Part shown: one piece after another, positions 8,774-18,077 of the stretch
How the letters are laid out: every line of letters begins with the position of its first letter
How positions within the stretch are numbered: position 1 is the first letter of the stretch
Assembly (NCBI RefSeq): GCF_000585215.1
Contig: NZ_AONC01000015.1
Span: forward strand, 1 to 64,000
Source: Imhoffiella purpurea
GTDB lineage: Bacteria > Pseudomonadota > Gammaproteobacteria > Chromatiales > Chromatiaceae
DNA length: 64,000 nucleotides
Direction of reading: 5' to 3'
Translations under genes and position numbers: made by a program
Notes under the pieces: model-generated
The model's database searches: none
The model's input: only the letters and a program-made list of their open reading frames with translations
Told to the model about the DNA's origin: nothing

Positions 8774-9522
8774 CGTCCGGTTCGGATGGAGTGGTTGCGG
8801 TGTCGTGGGGAATGTGGCCGTCAGTCACTGAAGGCGGTGCCTGCGGTTCAGGTCAGTGGTCGCGCTTCGGTCGTCAGTGCAAATCCGTATTTCTGGTCAA
8901 TCATTTTCCGGTTTGAAATTGATTTTCATCCTGTCATTCGCGCCCATGCGGCGCAACCGATTAGAGATCATTCTGCGTCTCCCTTATCACAGAATCGAAT
9001 TCATGTCTAACGACTGAATATCTGATCAATATATTTTTTTAAAAATCAATAATTTGTCATTTATTGTCGTTGTTTTTCGTCGATTTTAATCCTTTGGTCG
9101 CTTGTCATGCCGGATTGGCGTGGGGTAGCATGAGTATAAATACCCGATGCCGGGTTCGATATCATCGACTATTCCTCAATCTCGAATGGCGGGATGAAGG
9201 CTCGATAGAAATCCTGTGGGAATCTACGGCGACCATTCTATGAAGTCGCCCACTCGATGCCTTTCTTTATCTTTTCGACGGACTCCGCAATTGATTCGGA
9301 ATACGCGGAAATCCATTGCCTTGAATCGCGTTTTCGTATTTCCGAGCGCGCTGCTATTGGCGGCCTCGGTTTTCATTGTCGATCACCGTCTGCGCATTGC
9401 GCTGACGCAAGGATTCCGTCAGTGACGGATCTCTGCGTATCGATCGAGCGCCACTCCTGATTGTGGGACCGATTCCAGGGCGGATGAATGTCTCATTCGT
9501 CGTATTCGCAAAAGGAGAAACC
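8774..9522. other. Long AT-rich intergenic region
   Basis: This 749-base gap lies between the divergent mgtE and methyltransferase genes. From about 8880 to 9180 the base composition falls far below the rest of the window, with runs such as ATATATTTTTTTAAAAATC near 9030. No known riboswitch or RNA was recognised. A 69-codon frame at 9216-9425 has one hydrophobic stretch but no other support. The region may hold regulatory sites for mgtE, a small RNA, or a decayed gene. Confidence 0.5.
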
Positions 9523-10182
9523 ATGACCGATCCTCGAACCAAGCAGACCGAAGAACGCGACGTGACCAAGCTGATCGGCGTGACGTCGGCCAAGCTCGAA
9601 GAGCTCGAACAGTACTACGACAGCTGGTCCGCCACCTACGAGCAGGATCTGACGTCCATGGGCTACGATGCCCCCCAGGTCGCCGCGAAAGCCATCGAGA
9701 ATCACGGCATCGATCCATCTCAGCCGATTCTCGATGCCGGTTGTGGCGTCGGTCTGACCGGGCTCCATCTCGGCGAGCGCGGCTATCGATCGATCGTTGG
9801 GCTCGATTACTCCGGCAAATCCCTGGAAAGGTCGGGGGAGCGCGGATGCTACTCGGAGCTCAAGCGCGCCGATCTGAACGATCCATTGGAATTCCCGGAC
9901 GACCATTTCGGCGCGGCACAGTGCATCGGCACGCTTACCTATGTGGAGAACATGGCGGGGCTGATGCGCGAGTTCCACCGTGTGGTGAAGCCGGGCGGTA
10001 TCGTGCAGCTGAGCCATCGCGTCGATCTCTACGACGACGGCTACAGGAAGGCCCTGAGCGATCTGACCGAGAAGGGGCTCTGGACCCACGTCCATCACTC
10101 CGATCCCCATCCCTATATCCCGGGTCACCAGGACTTCGGCGACGATCAGGCGATCATCTTCGACATCTTCCGCGTCAACTGA
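9523..10182 (+). CDS. Class I SAM-dependent methyltransferase
   Basis: The 219-residue protein has the Rossmann-type methyltransferase fold. Motif I is ILDAGCGVGLTGLHLGERG (about residues 69-87), with the acidic end of strand 2 in IVGLDYSGKSLE; motif III follows at LMREFHRVVKPGGIVQLSHR. An N-terminal helix with YYDSWSATYEQDL is typical of small-molecule methyltransferases of the Methyltransf_11 type. Substrate is unknown. AGGAG lies 8 bases upstream of the ATG at 9523, which settles the start against the earlier in-frame ATG. The gene is not obviously in an operon. Confidence 0.85.
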   Translation: MTDPRTKQTEERDVTKLIGVTSAKLEELEQYYDSWSATYEQDLTSMGYDAPQVAAKAIENHGIDPSQPILDAGCGVGLTGLHLGERGYRSIVGLDYSGKSLERSGERGCYSELKRADLNDPLEFPDDHFGAAQCIGTLTYVENMAGLMREFHRVVKPGGIVQLSHRVDLYDDGYRKALSDLTEKGLWTHVHHSDPHPYIPGHQDFGDDQAIIFDIFRVN

Positions 10183-10225
10183 TCCCGCTGTCCCAGGTTG
10201 GGTGATCATGGATCCATCGCGACCT

Positions 10226-10263
10226 CGCCCCTCTCCCCCCAGGTGGGGAGGGGAGGGGACGGG
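10226..10263. repeat. C-tract/G-tract inverted repeat with G-quadruplex potential
   Basis: A C-rich run at about 10226-10240 is followed by G-tracts at 10245-10248, 10250-10253, 10255-10258 and 10261-10263, with linkers of 1, 1 and 2 bases. The plus strand can fold as a C/G hairpin or as a quadruplex. It lies 43 bases after the methyltransferase stop. Confidence 0.65.
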
Positions 10264-10421
10264 TCGGTCGGTCCTCTGCCAGCGCGGTTCCATCATCAGT
10301 GGGATGGGGCGGGCTGCGCCGTTCGCAGCTGAGCGGATTTCTCGAACGGGGGCAGAAAGGGAAGGGGCCGCTGGCGCGCAACGCGGCGCGCGGCCGTCGA
10401 GGAAACGGCGAGACGCAAAGA

Positions 10422-10450
10422 AGCCCGCACGAGGCGGGCTCCTTTTCTTT
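10422..10450 (+). terminator. Rho-independent terminator
   Basis: Stem AGCCCGC (10422-10428) pairs with GCGGGCT (10434-10440) around ACGAG, and CCTTTTCTTT follows. It probably ends transcription from the methyltransferase side before creB. The 574-base gap from 10183 to 10756 otherwise holds only the G-tract element and the unidentified creB promoter. Confidence 0.72.
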
Positions 10451-10756
10451 GCGCTCTCCCTAGCACCAAATGCGTCGACCTGCGGAAGCGGCTGTTTCGC
10501 GATTCGTGTACAGGCGTCGGTCTGACTTTGAATCTAGTTCACAGATCGGGAATTGCACGGTAACAAGCCGGTTTTCGATTGATGTATGTCAGTTGAATGA
10601 CGTTCCAGCCTCCATGGCCGCGATCTGTGGCCGACTCATGTGCCCTCTGTTATCTGTTCAGGTTCCGTCCGTCATCGCTATCATTGCGACATTCGCGTCG
10701 AGACGGGGCCCATGCCGCGTCTCGGGGGCAAAACCCTTCCTCGAAGGTCGTCCGCC

Positions 10757-11461
10757 ATGCAGGCTCAACCCAGCCGGATCCTGATTGTCGAGGACGAGCA
10801 GGCCATCGCCGATACGCTCGTCTACGCCCTGCGCACGGAGGGCTTCGCGACCCGCCATTGCCAGCTGGGACGCGAGGGCCTGGACCTGGCGCTCCGGGGC
10901 GAGGCGGATCTGATGGTGCTGGACGTGGGGCTGCCGGACATGAACGGCTTCGAGCTTTGCCGCGAGCTGCGGCGCGTCAACGAGATGCCGGTGCTCTTCC
11001 TGACCGCGCGCAGCGACGAGATCGACCGTATCCTGGGTCTGGAGCTCGGTGCCGACGACTATGTCGTCAAGCCCTTCAGCCCGCGCGAGGTGGCCGTGCG
11101 CGTCAAGCGCATTTTGCGCCGTTTCTCACAGATTCCCTCACAGGACCCCGGATCCCGCCCGGGCCAGGGCGGACCCTTCGAGGTCGATCCCGTCCGTCGC
11201 GCCATCCGCTATTGCGGTCGCCCGCTCGACCTGACCCGCTACGAGTACGAGCTGCTGGCCATCCTGGTCGCCAGTCCGGGGCGGGTCTTCAGCCGCGCCC
11301 AGCTGATGGAGCAGGTCTGGACCCATCCCGAACACAGCCTCGAGCGCACTGTCGACACCCACATCAAGACGCTGCGGGCCAAGCTGCGGGCCGTGCGGGC
11401 GGATCTGGATCCGATCCGGACCCATCGCGGCATCGGCTACGCCCTCGAGATTCCGGCGTGA
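10757..11461 (+). CDS. creB: Response regulator CreB (OmpR family)
   Basis: The 234-residue protein has a receiver domain (residues 1-120) with the phospho-acceptor Asp56 in LMVLDVGLPDMNGFE, the acidic pair in IVEDEQ and the Lys in DYVVKPFSPRE. An OmpR/PhoB winged helix follows (LTRYEYELLAILV, then HIKTLRAKLRAV and HRGIGYAL). Identity as CreB comes from the order creB-creC-creD, which is characteristic, and from the CreB operator repeats before creD. CreBC responds to carbon source and to cell-wall stress in enterobacteria and Aeromonas/Pseudomonas relatives. The ATG at 10757 is chosen; upstream in-frame codons have no family similarity. creA is absent. Confidence 0.9.
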   Translation: MQAQPSRILIVEDEQAIADTLVYALRTEGFATRHCQLGREGLDLALRGEADLMVLDVGLPDMNGFELCRELRRVNEMPVLFLTARSDEIDRILGLELGADDYVVKPFSPREVAVRVKRILRRFSQIPSQDPGSRPGQGGPFEVDPVRRAIRYCGRPLDLTRYEYELLAILVASPGRVFSRAQLMEQVWTHPEHSLERTVDTHIKTLRAKLRAVRADLDPIRTHRGIGYALEIPA

Positions 11462-12942
11462 GGATCTCGCTGCAGGTCGCGGCGGGCTATTTCCTCATCG
11501 TCGGGCTGGCGGGCTGGTTCGTGCTGGACGTCTTCGTCGAGGAGGTCGAGCCGGGCGTGCGCGACACCATGGAGGACACCCTCGTCGACAGCGCCAACCT
11601 CATCGCCGAGCTGGTGGCCCCGGCACTCCTGGATCCGCATCCGCAAGCGCCCCTGGTCGGCCGTCTGGTCGCCGAGGCACTGGAGCACTACCGCTGGCGC
11701 ACGGTCGAGGCGGCCATCTGGCAGCATCGGAAACGGACTCTGGACCTGCGCGTCTATGTCACGGACGGCGAGGGGCGCGTGGTCTTCTCGACCGAGCCGC
11801 ATCAGCTGGGCAAGGACTATTCGCGCTGGAACGACATCTATCTCACCCTGGCAGGACGGTACGGGGCGCGCTCGACCCGCACCACGCCCAGTCTGGACAC
11901 CAGCAGCGTCATGCATGTGGCCGCGCCCGTGCTCGATCGCGACGGTGGCATCATCGGTGTCGTCAGCCTGGCCAAACCCGCCTACAGCGTCGCCCCCATC
12001 GTCGCCATCAGCGAGGCCAAGATCCGCGACCGCGGTCTGGTGCTGCTCGCCATCACCGCGGTGATCGGCGCACTCTTCACCTGGCATCTGACGCGCGCGA
12101 TCGAGCGTCTCAGAGGCTATGCCCGCGCAGTGACCGCCGGCGAGCGCCGCGATCCGCCCCGATCGCGGGCACGCGAGCTGGCCGAGCTGGCGGATGCGCT
12201 CGGCGAGATGCGCGAGCGGCTCGAGGGCAAGCAATATGTCGAGCGCTATCTGCACACCCTGACGCACGAGCTGAAGAGTCCCCTGGCCGCGATTCGAGGG
12301 GCCGCCGAGCTGCTGACCGAGCCGGACATGCCGGATCCGGAGCGTCGGCGCTTTCTCGACAACATCCGCGAGCAGTCGGACCGTTTGACCCAGATCGCCG
12401 ACCGTCTGCTGGAGCTGGCCCGGGTCGAGCAGCAGCAGACATTGGCCAGGCCCGAACCCGTCGAGCTGGCCGCATTGCTCGAAGAGTGCGTCGAGGGATT
12501 CGCGCCGCTGGCGGCGCAGCGCGACATCGGCATGGATCTGCGGATCGGTCGCTCCCTTCAGGTTCAGGGCGACCGGTTCCTGCTCGCCCGCGCGCTTTCC
12601 AACCTGCTCGACAACGCGCTCGGCTTCTCGCCGGACGGCGGACGCATCCGCATCGAGCTCCTCGAATCCCAGCCGTCCGGACGGCGCGAGCGCCTCACCT
12701 GGGCCGAGATCGCGATCGGAGACCAGGGTCCCGGCATCCCCGACTATGCGCGCGACAGGGTCTTCGAGCGTTTCTTCTCGCTGCCCCGTCCGCGGGCGGG
12801 CCGCAGGGGCACTGGACTGGGCCTCAGCTTCGTGCGCGAGGTCGCCGAGCTGCACGGCGGCTCCATCGCGCTCGAGGACCGGAGCCCGACCGGTACCCGC
12901 GCTCGGCTGCGGCTGCCCGCCGTTGTCAGCCGGATGCCCTGA
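11458..12942 (+). CDS. creC: Sensor histidine kinase CreC
   Basis: The 494-residue kinase starts at GTG 11458, overlapping the creB stop by 4 bases (GTGA), so the two are translationally coupled. There is an N-terminal membrane helix (GYFLIVGLAGWFVLDVF), a periplasmic sensor of about 160 residues (LDLRVYVTDGEGRVVFS, a Cache/CreC-type sensor), a second helix around residues 193-210 and a HAMP-like segment. The catalytic part has His270 in HTLTHELKSPLAAIRG, the N box NLLDNALGFSP, GDQGPGIPDYARDRVFERFF and GTGLGLSFVRE. It should autophosphorylate and pass phosphate to CreB. Confidence 0.9.
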   Translation: MRISLQVAAGYFLIVGLAGWFVLDVFVEEVEPGVRDTMEDTLVDSANLIAELVAPALLDPHPQAPLVGRLVAEALEHYRWRTVEAAIWQHRKRTLDLRVYVTDGEGRVVFSTEPHQLGKDYSRWNDIYLTLAGRYGARSTRTTPSLDTSSVMHVAAPVLDRDGGIIGVVSLAKPAYSVAPIVAISEAKIRDRGLVLLAITAVIGALFTWHLTRAIERLRGYARAVTAGERRDPPRSRARELAELADALGEMRERLEGKQYVERYLHTLTHELKSPLAAIRGAAELLTEPDMPDPERRRFLDNIREQSDRLTQIADRLLELARVEQQQTLARPEPVELAALLEECVEGFAPLAAQRDIGMDLRIGRSLQVQGDRFLLARALSNLLDNALGFSPDGGRIRIELLESQPSGRRERLTWAEIAIGDQGPGIPDYARDRVFERFFSLPRPRAGRRGTGLGLSFVREVAELHGGSIALEDRSPTGTRARLRLPAVVSRMP

Positions 12943-12961
12943 TCATCGCACTCATCATCCC

Positions 12962-13009
12962 TTCACCCCGACTTCACACGAATTCACCCGCGCTCGACCG
13001 GGATTTCAC
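12962..13009 (+). promoter_or_regulatory. CreB operator: phased TTCAC direct repeats
   Basis: TTCAC occurs at 12962-12966, 12973-12977, 12983-12987 and 13005-13009. The first two make an exact TTCACnnnnnnTTCAC, the published CreB-binding (cre-tag) consensus. The later copies continue at one and three helical turns. The array lies in the 116-base gap between creC and creD, 50-97 bases before the creD start, and should make creD CreB-dependent. Confidence 0.8.
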
Positions 13010-13058
13010 GTTCGCCCGCCAGACTCCTCCTCGGGTTTCAATCGATGAGGAGATGAAG

Positions 13059-14456
13059 ATGCAAAAGGCCCTTTTGATCAAGGCGGCGGTCACCACGGGA
13101 CTGATCGCGGTGCTGGCGGTTCCGCTCGGGATGGTCGACCAGCTCGTCGGCGAGCGTGCGGCGCGGCAGCGGGCCGTGGTGAACGAGATCGCGTCCAGCT
13201 CGGCGGGCGACCAGCAGATCGTCGGACCCATTCTGGTCCTGCCCTATGTCGAGGAGTACAGGGAACGATATTGGGTCGACGAATCGACCGAAAGCGGCGT
13301 CAAGCGGGTCAGCCGGACCCGTCTGGTCAAGCACGAGGCGAGAACGCTGTTCATGCCGCGCTCGGCGGAGCTGCGTTTCCAGGGCGGGACCTCGGTCAAG
13401 CGCCGAGGGCTCTTCAAGGCCCTGGTCTACGATCTGGACGGCGCGATCGAGGGCCGCTTCCTGGTGCCGGTCGCGCCGCGCGTCGGCCGCCATCAGGAGG
13501 GCTCCAGGATCGTCTGGGGGCGGCCCTATCTGAGTCTCGGGCTGAGCGATACGCGCGGCATCCTGCGTGCTCCGTTGCTGGAGTGGGACGGGAGCCGGCA
13601 TGGCTTCGAGCAGGGCACGGGCCTGGGCAAGGGTCTGCCGAACGGCATTCACGCCATGCTGCCTCCCTGGATCGCGGAGCAGGAGCAGACCGCGCCGAAC
13701 GCCGAGACGCGGGTCATCCCCTTCAAGCTGAAGCTCGGATTCCGAGGGACCGAGTCGGTGAGCTTCGTGCCCATCGCCGAGAGCACCCGGATCTCGCTGG
13801 CCTCGAGCTGGCCGCATCCCAGCTTCCAGGGCCGCTTCCTGCCCGACGCCGACAGCCAGCGGATCGATGCGACCGGCTTCAGCGCGCTCTGGGAGGTCTC
13901 CGGGCTCGCGACAACGGCACCGGCGAGCATCCGTGCCGACGTGGCGTCCGCCAAGGCATGCGCGTCCGGTTGTGCCGAATGGCTCGGCGTGCGCTTCATC
14001 GAGCCGGTCAACGTCTATTCCATGGCCGACCGGGCCATCAAGTACGGCATCCTCTTCATCGCCCTGACCTTCGCCGCCTTCGTGCTCTTCGAGCTGCTCG
14101 AGTCGCTGCGGATCCATCCGGCGCAGTATCTGCTCGTCGGCATGGCCCTCGCGATCTTCTTCCTGCTCCTGCTGAGTCTCTCCGAGCACATCCCCTTCGC
14201 GACGGCCTATCTGGTCGCGACCGCCGCCTGCGTCGGCCTGCTCGGCTTCTATGTCAGTCATGTGCTCGGCGGCGTCAGGCGGGGCATCGGATTCGCGGCA
14301 CTGGTCGCCGCCCTCTTCGCCGTACTCTACGCCCTGCTGGTCTCGGAGGACGTGGCGCTGCTGATGGGCTCGATCATGCTCTTCGCGCTGCTCGCCCTGA
14401 CCATGACGCTCACGCGCAATCTGGACTGGTACGGGCTGGAGACCCGACGAGGCTGA
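13059..14456 (+). CDS. creD: Inner-membrane protein CreD
   Basis: The 465-residue protein has one N-terminal helix (LIKAAVTTGLIAVLAVPLGMV), a large periplasmic domain of about 300 residues starting with the conserved ERAARQRAVVNEI, and a block of five or six C-terminal helices starting near AIKYGILFIALTFAAFVLFE. This is the CreD architecture. CreD is the main CreB-induced gene and influences envelope integrity and colicin/beta-lactam responses; its biochemical function is unknown. AGGAG at 13048-13052 lies 6 bases before ATG 13059; the ATG at 13053 sits too close to it. The CreB repeat array is directly upstream. Confidence 0.9.
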   Translation: MQKALLIKAAVTTGLIAVLAVPLGMVDQLVGERAARQRAVVNEIASSSAGDQQIVGPILVLPYVEEYRERYWVDESTESGVKRVSRTRLVKHEARTLFMPRSAELRFQGGTSVKRRGLFKALVYDLDGAIEGRFLVPVAPRVGRHQEGSRIVWGRPYLSLGLSDTRGILRAPLLEWDGSRHGFEQGTGLGKGLPNGIHAMLPPWIAEQEQTAPNAETRVIPFKLKLGFRGTESVSFVPIAESTRISLASSWPHPSFQGRFLPDADSQRIDATGFSALWEVSGLATTAPASIRADVASAKACASGCAEWLGVRFIEPVNVYSMADRAIKYGILFIALTFAAFVLFELLESLRIHPAQYLLVGMALAIFFLLLLSLSEHIPFATAYLVATAACVGLLGFYVSHVLGGVRRGIGFAALVAALFAVLYALLVSEDVALLMGSIMLFALLALTMTLTRNLDWYGLETRRG

Positions 14457-14583
14457 TCGGGTAGGCGGGCGGTATTCGGGCGCCCGCGGACCCGGGGTCA
14501 GGAGGCGCGAGGGTCCTGTCCGGGCGGGCGAAAAGGTGGGGGCGGTCGCCGACGGCCCATGCCGCCGGCGACCTCGGGGACGA

Positions 14584-16956
14584 TCAGAGGGTCTTGGCCT
14601 GCTCGGCCAGATAGATCCAGGTGTCGATCACGGTGTCGGGGTTCAGCGAGATGCTGCTGATGCCCTGCTTGAGCAGCCAGTCGGCGAAGTCCTTGTGGTC
14701 CGACGGACCCTGACCGCAGATGCCGACGTACTTGTCCTGGGCGCGGCACGCGGAGATGGCCATGGAGAGCATCTTCTTCACCGCCGGATCGCGCTCGTCG
14801 AAGTGCTCGGCGACCAGGCTGGAGTCGCGGTCGAGGCCCAGGGTGAGCTGGGTCATGTCGTTCGAGCCGATCGAGAAGCCGTCGAAGTACTCCAGGAACT
14901 CCTCGGCCAGGACGGCGTTGGAGGGCAGCTCGCACATCATGATGAGACGCAGACCGTTCTTGCCGCGCTCCAGGCCCTGTGCGGCCAGCGACTCGGAGAC
15001 GGCCTTGGCCTGACCCAGGGTGCGGACGAAGGGGATCATGATCTCGACGTTGGTCAGACCCATGTCGTCGCGGACGCGCTTGAGCGCCTCGCACTCCATC
15101 TCGAAGCAGTCCTTGAAGTTCTCCGCCACGTAGCGACCGGCGCCGCGGAAGCCGATCATGGGGTTCTCTTCCTCGGGCTCGTAGCGCGGGCCGCCGATGA
15201 GGTTGGCGTATTCGTTGGACTTGAAGTCCGACATGCGCACGATGACGCTGCTCGGCGCGAAGGCCGCGGCCAGGGTCGAGATGCCCTCGGCCAGCTTGGC
15301 GACGTAGAACTCGCGCGGGCTCGGGTAGGCGGCGATGCGCGGTGCGATCTGGGCCTTGAGGTCGGCCGGGAGCTGGTCGAATTCGAGCAGCGCCTTGGGA
15401 TGGATGCCGATCATGTTGTTGATGATGAACTCGAGACGCGCCAGACCGATGCCCGCGTTCGGCGTCGCCGAGAAGGCGAAGGCGCGGTCGGGGTTGCCGA
15501 CGTTCATCATGATCTTGACCGGGATCTCGGGCATGGCGGTGAGCTCGACCGTCTTGTAGTCGAACGCCAGCTTGCCCTCGTAGATGTAGCCGGTGTCGCC
15601 CTCGGCGCAGCTGACGGTGACCTCCTGGCCGTCCTTGATCACGTCGGTGGCATTGTTGCAGCCGACCACGGCGGGCACGCCCAGCTCGCGGGCGATGATG
15701 GCCGCGTGGCAGGTGCGCCCGCCGCGGTTGGTGACGATGGCGGCGGCGCGCTTCATCACCGGCTCCCAGTCGGGATCGGTCATGTCGGTGATGAGGACGT
15801 CGCCGGCCTCGACCTTGTGCATGTCGGCGATGCTCGCGACGATGCGCGCCTTGCCGGCGCCGATGCGGCTGCCGATGCTGCGGCCGCTGGTCATGACCGG
15901 ACCCTTCTGACGCAGTACGTAGCGCTCGATGACGTTGCCGCTGCGGCTCTGGACCGTCTCGGGGCGGGCCTGGACGACATAGATCTTGCCGTCGACGCCG
16001 TCTTTCGCCCACTCGACGTCCATCGGACGGCCGTAGTGCTGCTCGATCTGGATCGCCTGCTTGGCCAGCTCCTCGATCTCGGCGTCGGTGATGCTGAACA
16101 GGGGACGCATCTCCTCGGGGACCGGCTCGGTCTTGACGTAGGAGTCGGCGCCTGGCTCGTTGTAGACCATGCGCACGGCCTTGTCGCCGACGGTGCGGCG
16201 CAGGATGGCCGGACGGCCGGCCTTGAGGGTCGGCTTGTGGACGTAGAATTCGTCGGGGTTGACCGCGCCCTGGACCACCATCTCGCCCAGGCCGTAGCTG
16301 GAGGTGATGAAGACGGCGTCGCGGAAGCCGGACTCGGTGTCGAGGGTGAACATGACGCCCGAGGCGGCCAGGTCGCTGCGCACCATGCGCTGGATGCCGG
16401 CGGACAGGGCGACGTGACGGTGCTCGAAGCCCTGGTGGACGCGGTAGGAGATGGCGCGGTCGTTGAACAGGGAGGCGAAGACCTCCTTGATCCGGTGCTT
16501 GATGTTGTCGAGCCCCTGGACGTTGAGGAAGGTCTCCTGCTGGCCGGCGAAGGAGGCGTCGGGCAGGTCCTCGGCGGTGGCCGAGGAGCGCACGGCCCAG
16601 GAGACGCCGTCTCCGGACTCGGCGGTCAGCTTGGCGTAGGCCGCGTCGATGGCGGCGTCGAGCTCGGGCGGGAAGGGCTGTTCCATCACCCAGTCGCGGA
16701 TGCGCGGGCCGGCCTCGGCGAGGGCGGCGACGTCCTCGACGTCCAGTTCGTCCAGAACGGTTTGAATGCGCTCGTCGAGCCCGTCGCGAGCGAGGAATTC
16801 ACGATAGGCGTCGGCCGTGGTCGCGAAACCGCCGGGGACTTGCACCCCGAGATGAGTCAGGTTCTGGATCATCTCGCCAAGGGAGGCGTTCTTGCCTCCA
16901 ACGACGGGTACATCGTCCATCCCGAGGTCGCTGAGCCAGCGGACGTAATCGGTCAT
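14584..16956 (-). CDS. ppsA: Phosphoenolpyruvate synthase
   Basis: The 790-residue enzyme makes PEP, AMP and phosphate from pyruvate and ATP, the entry to gluconeogenesis from C3 compounds. The N-terminal ATP-grasp domain opens with [19 protein letters not shown]. The swivelling phosphohistidine domain has [20 protein letters not shown] with the catalytic His. The C-terminal TIM barrel ends with the PEP-binding [19 protein letters not shown] and a CGQGPSDH loop. Length and order match the family. The usual neighbour, the PpsR kinase/phosphotransferase gene, is not adjacent. The downstream region holds an inverted repeat (GCGGGCG at about 14466, CGCCCGC at about 14482) without a T-tract. Confidence 0.97.
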   Translation of the reverse strand: MTDYVRWLSDLGMDDVPVVGGKNASLGEMIQNLTHLGVQVPGGFATTADAYREFLARDGLDERIQTVLDELDVEDVAALAEAGPRIRDWVMEQPFPPELDAAIDAAYAKLTAESGDGVSWAVRSSATAEDLPDASFAGQQETFLNVQGLDNIKHRIKEVFASLFNDRAISYRVHQGFEHRHVALSAGIQRMVRSDLAASGVMFTLDTESGFRDAVFITSSYGLGEMVVQGAVNPDEFYVHKPTLKAGRPAILRRTVGDKAVRMVYNEPGADSYVKTEPVPEEMRPLFSITDAEIEELAKQAIQIEQHYGRPMDVEWAKDGVDGKIYVVQARPETVQSRSGNVIERYVLRQKGPVMTSGRSIGSRIGAGKARIVASIADMHKVEAGDVLITDMTDPDWEPVMKRAAAIVTNRGGRTCHAAIIARELGVPAVVGCNNATDVIKDGQEVTVSCAEGDTGYIYEGKLAFDYKTVELTAMPEIPVKIMMNVGNPDRAFAFSATPNAGIGLARLEFIINNMIGIHPKALLEFDQLPADLKAQIAPRIAAYPSPREFYVAKLAEGISTLAAAFAPSSVIVRMSDFKSNEYANLIGGPRYEPEEENPMIGFRGAGRYVAENFKDCFEMECEALKRVRDDMGLTNVEIMIPFVRTLGQAKAVSESLAAQGLERGKNGLRLIMMCELPSNAVLAEEFLEYFDGFSIGSNDMTQLTLGLDRDSSLVAEHFDERDPAVKKMLSMAISACRAQDKYVGICGQGPSDHKDFADWLLKQGISSISLNPDTVIDTWIYLAEQAKTL

Positions 16957-17374
16957 CGTGTTCGTTCTCCGGTCTCTAAAATACGTAATATCGTTCGTGA
17001 GATCATGCGGGCTGGGCCGGACGCCGACGGCCTTCGTCCAGGGGCAAGGGCGATGGGCTGATTGCGATTTGCAGAGGCGCAGCCGCGGGAGTTTAGCGCC
17101 GGTTCAGTTGATAAAACGGCTAAACAATCGAGAGAATATAGCGCAGGGAGGAGCTGGACGTCCTGGGGCTGATTCAATGCAAAAGATTGATCGAGCCGCA
17201 AGGATGTCTGGCTCGTTCTGCGATCGGCTCGTCGGATTCGAGCTTCGGGTCGGTGGCGTGGGCTCGCGACCCCGGCGTTCCGGCTTGACTTGAATAGAGA
17301 CGTGCGTTCAGGCAGCCTAGATAGGCTTAGCTGTTTGCAACCATTTTCGTGATCCGAACAAGAGGATACATCTG
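16957..17374. other. Divergent promoter region ppsA / 17375
   Basis: The 418-base gap must hold promoters for both neighbours. TTGACT at 17285-17290 could be a -35 for the rightward gene, but no good -10 is seen at the right distance. A perfect palindrome AGCCTAGATAGGCT at 17314-17327 sits 47 bases before the rightward start and could be an operator. Confidence 0.4.
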
Positions 17375-17980
17375 ATGAACGAAACCGTGCCGGGTATGGC
17401 GCAATTCAAGGCCACGCTGGATTCCCTTGGCGTAGACCAGAAGGTTGCCGGCGTCGTCGCCGTGCTCTTCGTCATGTGGCTCATCCATGGGGCTTCGCAC
17501 GGTCTGTTCGCGGGTGATCCGGAGCCTCTGAGTCAGGCCCAGATCTCCGCGAATCTGGCCCAGATCGGCACCGTTGCCCTGGTTCAGCCGCCGGAGCCGG
17601 CCAAACCGGCCGAAGAGCCTGCCACCGAGCCGGAAACCGCCAACGTTGCCGCTCCCGCTGAGGCGGCCGAGGCTGCCACGACGACCGAGTCCGCGCCGGA
17701 AGAGGCGCCTGCCGCCGAGGAAACGATCGCGGAATCGGCCGCTCCGGCCGCTCCGGCTGCTGAAGAGGCGCCCGCAGAGGCCGTCGCCGAGTCCACCGAG
17801 GCACCCGCCGCCGATGAGACTCCGGTTGCCGAGGCTGCGGTCGAAACGACCGAGGTCGCTGCGGCTGAAGAGGCTGCCGAGGCCCCGGTCGCCGAGGAAG
17901 CTGTGGCCGAGCCGGCCGCGGAGCCTGCGTCTCCCGCCCATCCGATGCCGGCGTGGATGCTCCACATGACTCCTCGCTGA
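17375..17980 (+). CDS. Membrane-anchored Ala/Glu/Pro-rich protein
   Basis: The 201-residue protein has one membrane helix near residues 25-45 (KVAGVVAVLFVMWLIHGASH), then a short segment (PLSQAQISANLAQIGTVAL) resembling the juxtamembrane part of membrane-anchored cytochromes c5. The next ~120 residues are almost only Ala, Glu, Pro, Thr and Val, with repeated AAEEAPAEA-like runs. It ends HPMPAWMLHMTPR, rich in His and Met. No heme motif (CxxCH) is present in this or the following sequence. It looks like an anchored, extended periplasmic spacer. The start has an AGAGGA site 8 bases upstream. I do not recognise a function. Confidence 0.7.
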   Translation: MNETVPGMAQFKATLDSLGVDQKVAGVVAVLFVMWLIHGASHGLFAGDPEPLSQAQISANLAQIGTVALVQPPEPAKPAEEPATEPETANVAAPAEAAEAATTTESAPEEAPAAEETIAESAAPAAPAAEEAPAEAVAESTEAPAADETPVAEAAVETTEVAAAEEAAEAPVAEEAVAEPAAEPASPAHPMPAWMLHMTPR

Positions 17981-18007
17981 ACCGAAAGCGCTCGCGAGGG
18001 ACGTCGG

Positions 18008-18033
18008 AATCCTGCAGCCACGTCTGCAGGATT
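18008..18033 (+). terminator. Perfect 10-bp hairpin after the Ala/Glu/Pro-rich gene
   Basis: AATCCTGCAG (18008-18017) and CTGCAGGATT (18024-18033) pair around CCACGT, 27 bases after the stop codon. Only TTT follows, so it may be a weak terminator or mRNA-protecting hairpin. Confidence 0.55.
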
Positions 18034-18077
18034 TCGACGCTTGCCTGCATTTCTCCTCGATTCAGGACCGGCCACCG

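Noticed and set aside
9216-9425. 69-codon frame upstream of the methyltransferase with one hydrophobic stretch
   Set aside because: No ribosome binding site, no family similarity and unusual codon use; kept only as a note in the AT-rich gap.
10597-11457. Open frame in front of creC that would extend CreC by 287 residues
   Set aside because: It overlaps creB in another frame and is not kinase-like; the GTG at 11458 overlapping the creB stop is the natural start.
14536-17061. 841-codon open frame opposite ppsA
   Set aside because: Antisense shadow of ppsA with biased composition and no recognisable domain.
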